From: an uncultured Mediterranea sp. | Lineage (GTDB): Bacteria; Bacteroidota; Bacteroidia; Bacteroidales; Bacteroidaceae | Direction: 5' to 3' | Length of the DNA: 47,719 nucleotides | Assembly: GCA_945641355.1 (NCBI GenBank) | Contig: CALZEQ010000025.1 | Span: 1-47,719, forward strand | Shown here: positions 44,324-47,719 of the stretch, piece by piece | How the letters are laid out: every line of letters starts with the position of its first letter | Numbering within the stretch: the first letter of the stretch is position 1 | Made by a program: the position numbers and the translations under genes | Notes under the pieces: model-generated | The model's input: the letters and a program-made list of their open reading frames with translations, nothing else | Databases searched by the model: none | What the model was told of the DNA's origin: nothing

Positions 44324-46344
44324 GCAGCTGGAGAAGATGGTTATGGGTCGGATGCCTCTGGCTGGCCTTGACCCCGACGATGCAGGCTGAAGACGGCAGT
44401 CGCCTCTGGTTGCGCCAATCGGCTGTGGCTGCGGTTGAGGTAGAGATACCGAAGCAATCGCAGACCCTGCAGATAGCAGCCGACGAACTGCGAAAAGGCT
44501 GGCTGGGCCAACCGGTCAGCCTCCGGCTGAAGAAGGAGAAAGGAGTGTCTGCCGAAGGGTTCAGCATCTGTCGCCGGGAGGGGAAAGTGGTGTTGACCTC
44601 AGCCAGCGAAACGGGTCTGCTCTACGCCGCCTACCACCTGCTTCGCCTGCAGGCTACAGCTCCGGACAACTGGCCGGACGAAGTGATAGAGAATCCCTCC
44701 TACCCGCTTCGCATCCTCAACCACTGGGACAACCTGGACCGTACGGTAGAGCGCGGCTATGCAGGCCGTTCGCTGTGGGATTGGGAAGCCCTTCCTTCCA
44801 CCCTCTCCGACCGCTACGAGGCCTATGCACGTGCCAATGCCTCCATCGGCATCAACGGAACAGTACTCAACAACGTCAACGCCTCCCCGCAGATACTCTC
44901 TCACGACTATCTGCTGAAGGTGCAGGCATTGGCCGACCTTTTCCGCCCCTATGGCATTCGGGTATATCTGTCGGTCAACTTCGCTTCCCCCATGGTGCTG
45001 GACCATCTTTCCACGGCCGATCCGCTGAATCCGACGGTCATCCGCTGGTGGAAGGCCAAAGTCAAGGAAATCTACAGCCTGATACCCGATTTCGGAGGCT
45101 TTTTAGTGAAGGCCAACTCCGAGGGACAGCCCGGTCCCTGCGACTTCGGGCGAAGTCATGCCGACGGTGCCAACCTACTGGCCGATGCGCTGCAGCCCTA
45201 CCATGGCATCGTGATGTGGCGTGCCTTTGTCTACAGCCCCAGCGATGCCGACCGTGCCAAGCAAGCCTATCTGGAGTTCAAGCCTCTGGACGGAACATTC
45301 CGCTCCAACGTCATCATCCAGGTGAAGAACGGTCCGATAGACTTCCAGCCCCGCGAGCCATACAGTCCCCTGTTCGGTGCCATGCAGCACACACCTCTGA
45401 TGGCCGAGTTTCAGATTACGCAAGAGTATCTGGGCCACTCCAACCACATTGCCTATCTGGCTCCCATGTGGAAAGAGTTCTTCCGCTTCGTAGCACCCTC
45501 TTCGCTGAAAGCCATTGCCGGAGTAAGCAACATCGGTACAGATGCCAACTGGTGCGGACATCCCTTTGCTGCCGCCAACTGGTACGCCTTCGGACGCTTG
45601 GCCTGGAACGCAGAGCTCACATCTGAAGCGATAGCCGACGAATGGCTTAGCCAGACGTTCGATACAAGGCAGACCGCCTCCCCCACCCTGCACACGGACT
45701 TGCGGCACCTGATGCTGGCGAGCCGTGAAGCCGTGGTAGACTACATGATGCCGCTGGGTCTGCACCATCAGTTTGCCTGGGGACACCATTACGGTCCCGA
45801 GCCATGGTGCGACGTGCCAGGTGCTCGTCCCGACTGGATGCCCAGTTACTATCACAAGGCCAATGCAGACGGCATTGGCTTCGACCGCAGCCACACAGGC
45901 AGTCAGGCCACCGCCCAATATCCCGACTCCATTGCCGCCCTCTTCGACGATGTCCATCGCTGTCCCGACGAATACCTGCTCTGGTTCCACCATGTACCCT
46001 GGAACCATCGGATGCCCGATGGCAGCACACTCTGGGAATCCCTCTGCCGCCACTACGACCAAGGTGTACAGCAGGTCAGGGCGTTCCAGAAGATTTGGGA
46101 TCAGTCCGAACCGTACATCGACCGCGAACGCTTCCTTCAGGTACAGACGCTGCTGAAGACGCAGATGCGCGATGCCATCTGGTGGAAAGACGGTTGCCTG
46201 CTCTACTTCCAGCAATACGCGGATATGCCCTTCCCTGCCGACATGGAGCGTCCCATCCACACGCTGGACGAGTTGAAACGGGTGAAACTGTCCATAAGCA
46301 ATTACGAGTGCCCCACACCCGAAGAGCTGAACCGGCAACGCTAA
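44317..46344 (+). CDS. GH67 alpha-glucuronidase, exported
   Basis: The 675-residue enzyme removes (4-O-methyl-)glucuronic acid from the non-reducing end of xylo-oligosaccharides. It has a signal peptide (residues about 1-24, ending M-Q-A). Typical GH67 features are the N-terminal alpha/beta domain, R-I-L-N-H-W-D-N-L-D, the acid Glu269 in K-A-N-S-E-G-Q-P-G-P, and the base pair Asp342 (I-D-F-Q-P-R-E-P) and Glu370 (T-Q-E-Y-L-G). The 28-residue spacing between the last two equals that in known GH67 enzymes. The H-H-Y-G-P-E-P-W and H-V-P-W motifs follow. The start codon overlaps the GH43 stop, so the two are translationally coupled. It is the last gene of the xylan operon. Confidence 0.95.
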   Translation: MVSSWRRWLWVGCLWLALTPTMQAEDGSRLWLRQSAVAAVEVEIPKQSQTLQIAADELRKGWLGQPVSLRLKKEKGVSAEGFSICRREGKVVLTSASETGLLYAAYHLLRLQATAPDNWPDEVIENPSYPLRILNHWDNLDRTVERGYAGRSLWDWEALPSTLSDRYEAYARANASIGINGTVLNNVNASPQILSHDYLLKVQALADLFRPYGIRVYLSVNFASPMVLDHLSTADPLNPTVIRWWKAKVKEIYSLIPDFGGFLVKANSEGQPGPCDFGRSHADGANLLADALQPYHGIVMWRAFVYSPSDADRAKQAYLEFKPLDGTFRSNVIIQVKNGPIDFQPREPYSPLFGAMQHTPLMAEFQITQEYLGHSNHIAYLAPMWKEFFRFVAPSSLKAIAGVSNIGTDANWCGHPFAAANWYAFGRLAWNAELTSEAIADEWLSQTFDTRQTASPTLHTDLRHLMLASREAVVDYMMPLGLHHQFAWGHHYGPEPWCDVPGARPDWMPSYYHKANADGIGFDRSHTGSQATAQYPDSIAALFDDVHRCPDEYLLWFHHVPWNHRMPDGSTLWESLCRHYDQGVQQVRAFQKIWDQSEPYIDRERFLQVQTLLKTQMRDAIWWKDGCLLYFQQYADMPFPADMERPIHTLDELKRVKLSISNYECPTPEELNRQR

Positions 46345-46376
46345 TCATCCGAATAGAGGAAATAAGCGACAGGTGA

Positions 46377-46407
46377 TTGCATAACAGAATGTTTTTGTCT
46401 ACATTTG
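46377..46407 (+). promoter_or_regulatory. Promoter of miaA, embedded in the xylan terminator
   Basis: TTG (46377-46379), a 20-base spacer and TACATTTG (46400-46407) fit the Bacteroides promoter consensus. The -7 element lies in the loop of the terminator hairpin at 46386-46425, and transcription would start inside the hairpin's 3' arm, giving a leader of about 17 bases. Confidence 0.65.
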
Positions 46408-46430
46408 CACGGACAAAAACATTCTTTTTT
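46386..46430 (+). terminator. Rho-independent terminator of the xylan operon
   Basis: A 14-bp perfect inverted repeat (46386-46399 with 46412-46425, arm AGAATGTTTTTGTC) with a 12-base loop is followed by a run of T (46425-46430). It begins 42 bases after the GH67 stop codon. The T-run ends directly at the miaA start codon. Confidence 0.85.
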
Positions 46431-47360
46431 ATGCCCCAATACGAGCTGATTACCATATTAGGCCCCACAGCCTCAGGAAAGACCCCGCTGGCAGCCGCTT
46501 TGGCCGACCGCTTGCAGAGCGAAATCATCAGTGCCGACTCACGCCAAGTATACCGAGGGATGGACTTGGGTACCGGCAAGGATCTGGCCGACTACATCGT
46601 AGCAGGCCGTCCCGTCCCCTACCACCTGATAGACATCGTCAACCCCGGCTACAAATACAACGTATTCGAGTATCAGCGCGATTTTCTTACCGCCTACCAG
46701 ACCATTCGCAGCCGCGGACGTCTTCCCATCCTCTGTGGCGGGACAGGCCTCTATCTGGAATCAGTCCTAAAGGGGTATCGCCTGCTACCGGTTCCCGAGA
46801 ACCCGTCCTTGCGTGCCCAACTGGCCGGCAAGACACTGGAAGAGCTGACCCAAATACTACAAAGCTACAAGGAGCTGCACAATACAACGGACACCGACAC
46901 TCCTAAACGGGCCGTCAGAGCCATTGAGATAGAAGAGTATTATGCCCATACCCCGGCCGAAGAGCGTCCCTTCCCCCAACTGCACAGCCTCATCATCGGC
47001 ATCGACATAGAGAGGGAACTGCGCCGCAGCAAGATCAGTCGCCGGCTTCGCCAACGTCTGGACGAAGGGATGGTAGACGAAGTGAAGCGACTGCTGGAAC
47101 AAGGCATTGCCCCCGAAGACCTCATCTACTACGGACTGGAGTATAAGTACCTTACACTCTACGCCACGGGACAGTTGACCTATCAGGAAATGTTCAGCCA
47201 GCTGGAGATTGCCATCCATCAGTTTGCCAAACGCCAGATGACCTGGTTCAGAGGTATGGAACGGCGCGGCTTCCACATCCATTGGATCAATGCCACCTTG
47301 CCGTTGGAAGAGAAACTGGAGAAGATACTCCAGCTGTACCAAGAGAGCTCCAATCAGTAA
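46431..47360 (+). CDS. miaA: tRNA dimethylallyltransferase
   Basis: The 309-residue enzyme attaches a dimethylallyl group to A37 of tRNAs that read codons beginning with U. The P-loop G-P-T-A-S-G-K-T lies at residues about 10-17, followed by the conserved I-S-A-D-S-R-Q-V-Y-R-G-M-D-L-G-T-G-K and L-C-G-G-T-G-L-Y. The start at 46431 is chosen because it places the P-loop at the usual distance from the N-terminus; the open frame from 46377 covers the terminator hairpin. The protein lacks part of the zinc-finger-like extension seen in some homologues and ends at about the usual length. Bacteroidales often carry two miaA paralogues, and this may be either. It is a housekeeping gene marking the end of the xylan locus. 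Confidence 0.93.
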   Translation: MPQYELITILGPTASGKTPLAAALADRLQSEIISADSRQVYRGMDLGTGKDLADYIVAGRPVPYHLIDIVNPGYKYNVFEYQRDFLTAYQTIRSRGRLPILCGGTGLYLESVLKGYRLLPVPENPSLRAQLAGKTLEELTQILQSYKELHNTTDTDTPKRAVRAIEIEEYYAHTPAEERPFPQLHSLIIGIDIERELRRSKISRRLRQRLDEGMVDEVKRLLEQGIAPEDLIYYGLEYKYLTLYATGQLTYQEMFSQLEIAIHQFAKRQMTWFRGMERRGFHIHWINATLPLEEKLEKILQLYQESSNQ

Positions 47361-47428
47361 CCAAGAGGCAACTCGCCTGTGAAAAACTGCGATTCTTCCA
47401 CTTTCTTACAGAAAAAAGCAAGCTAAGT

Positions 47429-47459
47429 TTTGCAGTTTTCATAAAAAGGCGTACCTTTG
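47429..47459 (+). promoter_or_regulatory. Consensus promoter of tRNA-Arg
   Basis: TTTG (47429-47432), 19 bases, and TACCTTTG (47452-47459) match the Bacteroides consensus completely. The mature tRNA begins 17 bases after the -7 element. Confidence 0.8.
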
Positions 47460-47476
47460 CATCCGCAAATAAGGAT

Positions 47477-47550
<74 letters not shown>

Positions 47551-47564
47551 CATTCGGTTAGTAT

Positions 47565-47608
47565 AAAAATAGCATAAGTGATTGAGAACAATCACTTATG
47601 CTATTTTT
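47565..47608 (+). terminator. Terminator after tRNA-Arg
   Basis: A 19-bp perfect stem (47565-47583 with 47590-47608) with a 6-base loop ends in a run of T. It begins 14 bases after the tRNA. Because the arms start with A-run and end with T-run it could act in both directions. Confidence 0.9.
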
Positions 47609-47626
47609 TTCAGATTTCGACAATTA

Positions 47627-47683
47627 TTCCGGCTCAGTAGCAAAAAGGGGGTCAGCGGATTTTCCGGCTCAGTAGCAAAAAGG
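47627..47683. repeat. Two 22-bp direct repeats, 35 bp apart
   Basis: The 22 bases at 47627-47648 (TTCCGGCTCAGTAGCAAAAA and GG) recur identically at 47662-47683. The intervening 13 bases are unique. The repeats lie between the tRNA terminator and the promoter of the next gene, and may be an operator pair, part of a dispersed repeat, or a recombination site. I see no open frame here. Confidence 0.7.
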
Positions 47684-47704
47684 TGTGGTTATAAATAAAA
47701 ATGT

Positions 47705-47712
47705 TACCTTTG
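47705..47712 (+). promoter_or_regulatory. -7 element of a gene beyond the window
   Basis: TACCTTTG matches TAnnTTTG and is followed by GCA, a common context in Bacteroides promoters. The -33 region is not a clear TTTG. The gene it serves would begin just outside the right edge. Confidence 0.5.
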
Positions 47713-47719
47713 CAGACAT

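Noticed and set aside
45175..46338. A 387-codon minus-strand frame opposite GH67
   Set aside because: Antisense shadow of a gene with complete GH67 active-site motifs.

Overview
The window is chromosomal DNA from a member of the Bacteroidales, most like Bacteroides or a close relative. The evidence is two SusC/SusD pairs, a hybrid two-component regulator, a sulfatase-free polysaccharide utilisation layout, an HU-related long DNA-binding protein, an Rpn-type nuclease, and promoters of the Bacteroides kind (TTTG, 19-20 bases, TAnnTTTG) in front of several genes. No species can be named from the sequence alone.

Layout. (1) 1-2362, minus strand: the 5' end of an alginate-lyase-family gene and a GH51 arabinofuranosidase. 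(2) 2680-16801, plus strand: a ten-gene, visibly AT-rich operon for a nonulosonic (sialic-type) acid: GntR/FCD regulator, Kelch mutarotase fused to a sodium symporter, aldolase of the N-acetylneuraminate lyase type, SusC, SusD, GH33 sialidase, D-lyxose/D-mannose-type isomerase, aldose 1-epimerase, exported phosphoesterase and exported YhcH/NanQ-type protein, closed by a 13-bp-stem terminator. (3) 16802-17795: a 22-bp-period array of small hairpins, then an HU-related gene. (4) 17803-29564, minus strand: a pectin-like locus (ECF sigma factor, SusC, SusD, GH28, GH88, a truncated lyase remnant, GH28) broken by gene remnants and an Rpn nuclease. (5) 29786-36859, minus strand: two large sensor-regulators, one a membrane propeller-AraC protein without kinase, the other a complete hybrid two-component system. 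(6) 37143-46344, plus strand: a glucuronoxylan-oligosaccharide operon (GH35, SGNH esterase, GPH-type transporter, GH10, GH43, GH67). (7) 46431-47550: miaA and tRNA-Arg(UCU), then repeats and a promoter pointing out of the window.

How it fits together. In region 2 the outer-membrane pair and sialidase would release and import a nonulosonic acid, the Kelch and NanQ-like proteins would interconvert anomers, the symporter would bring it across the inner membrane and the lyase would split it to pyruvate plus an aldose. No ManNAc-6-P epimerase, hexosamine epimerase or kinase is present; instead there is a mannose-type isomerase and a mutarotase. That is what would be expected if the product were D-mannose, i.e. 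if the substrate were Kdn rather than Neu5Ac; this is an inference. In region 6 the hybrid sensor is divergent from the xylan operon and shares a 259-bp control region with it. The minus-strand enzymes on both sides of region 2 (GH28/GH88 to the right, GH51 and lyase to the left) suggest that the AT-rich operon was inserted into an older pectin/arabinan locus.
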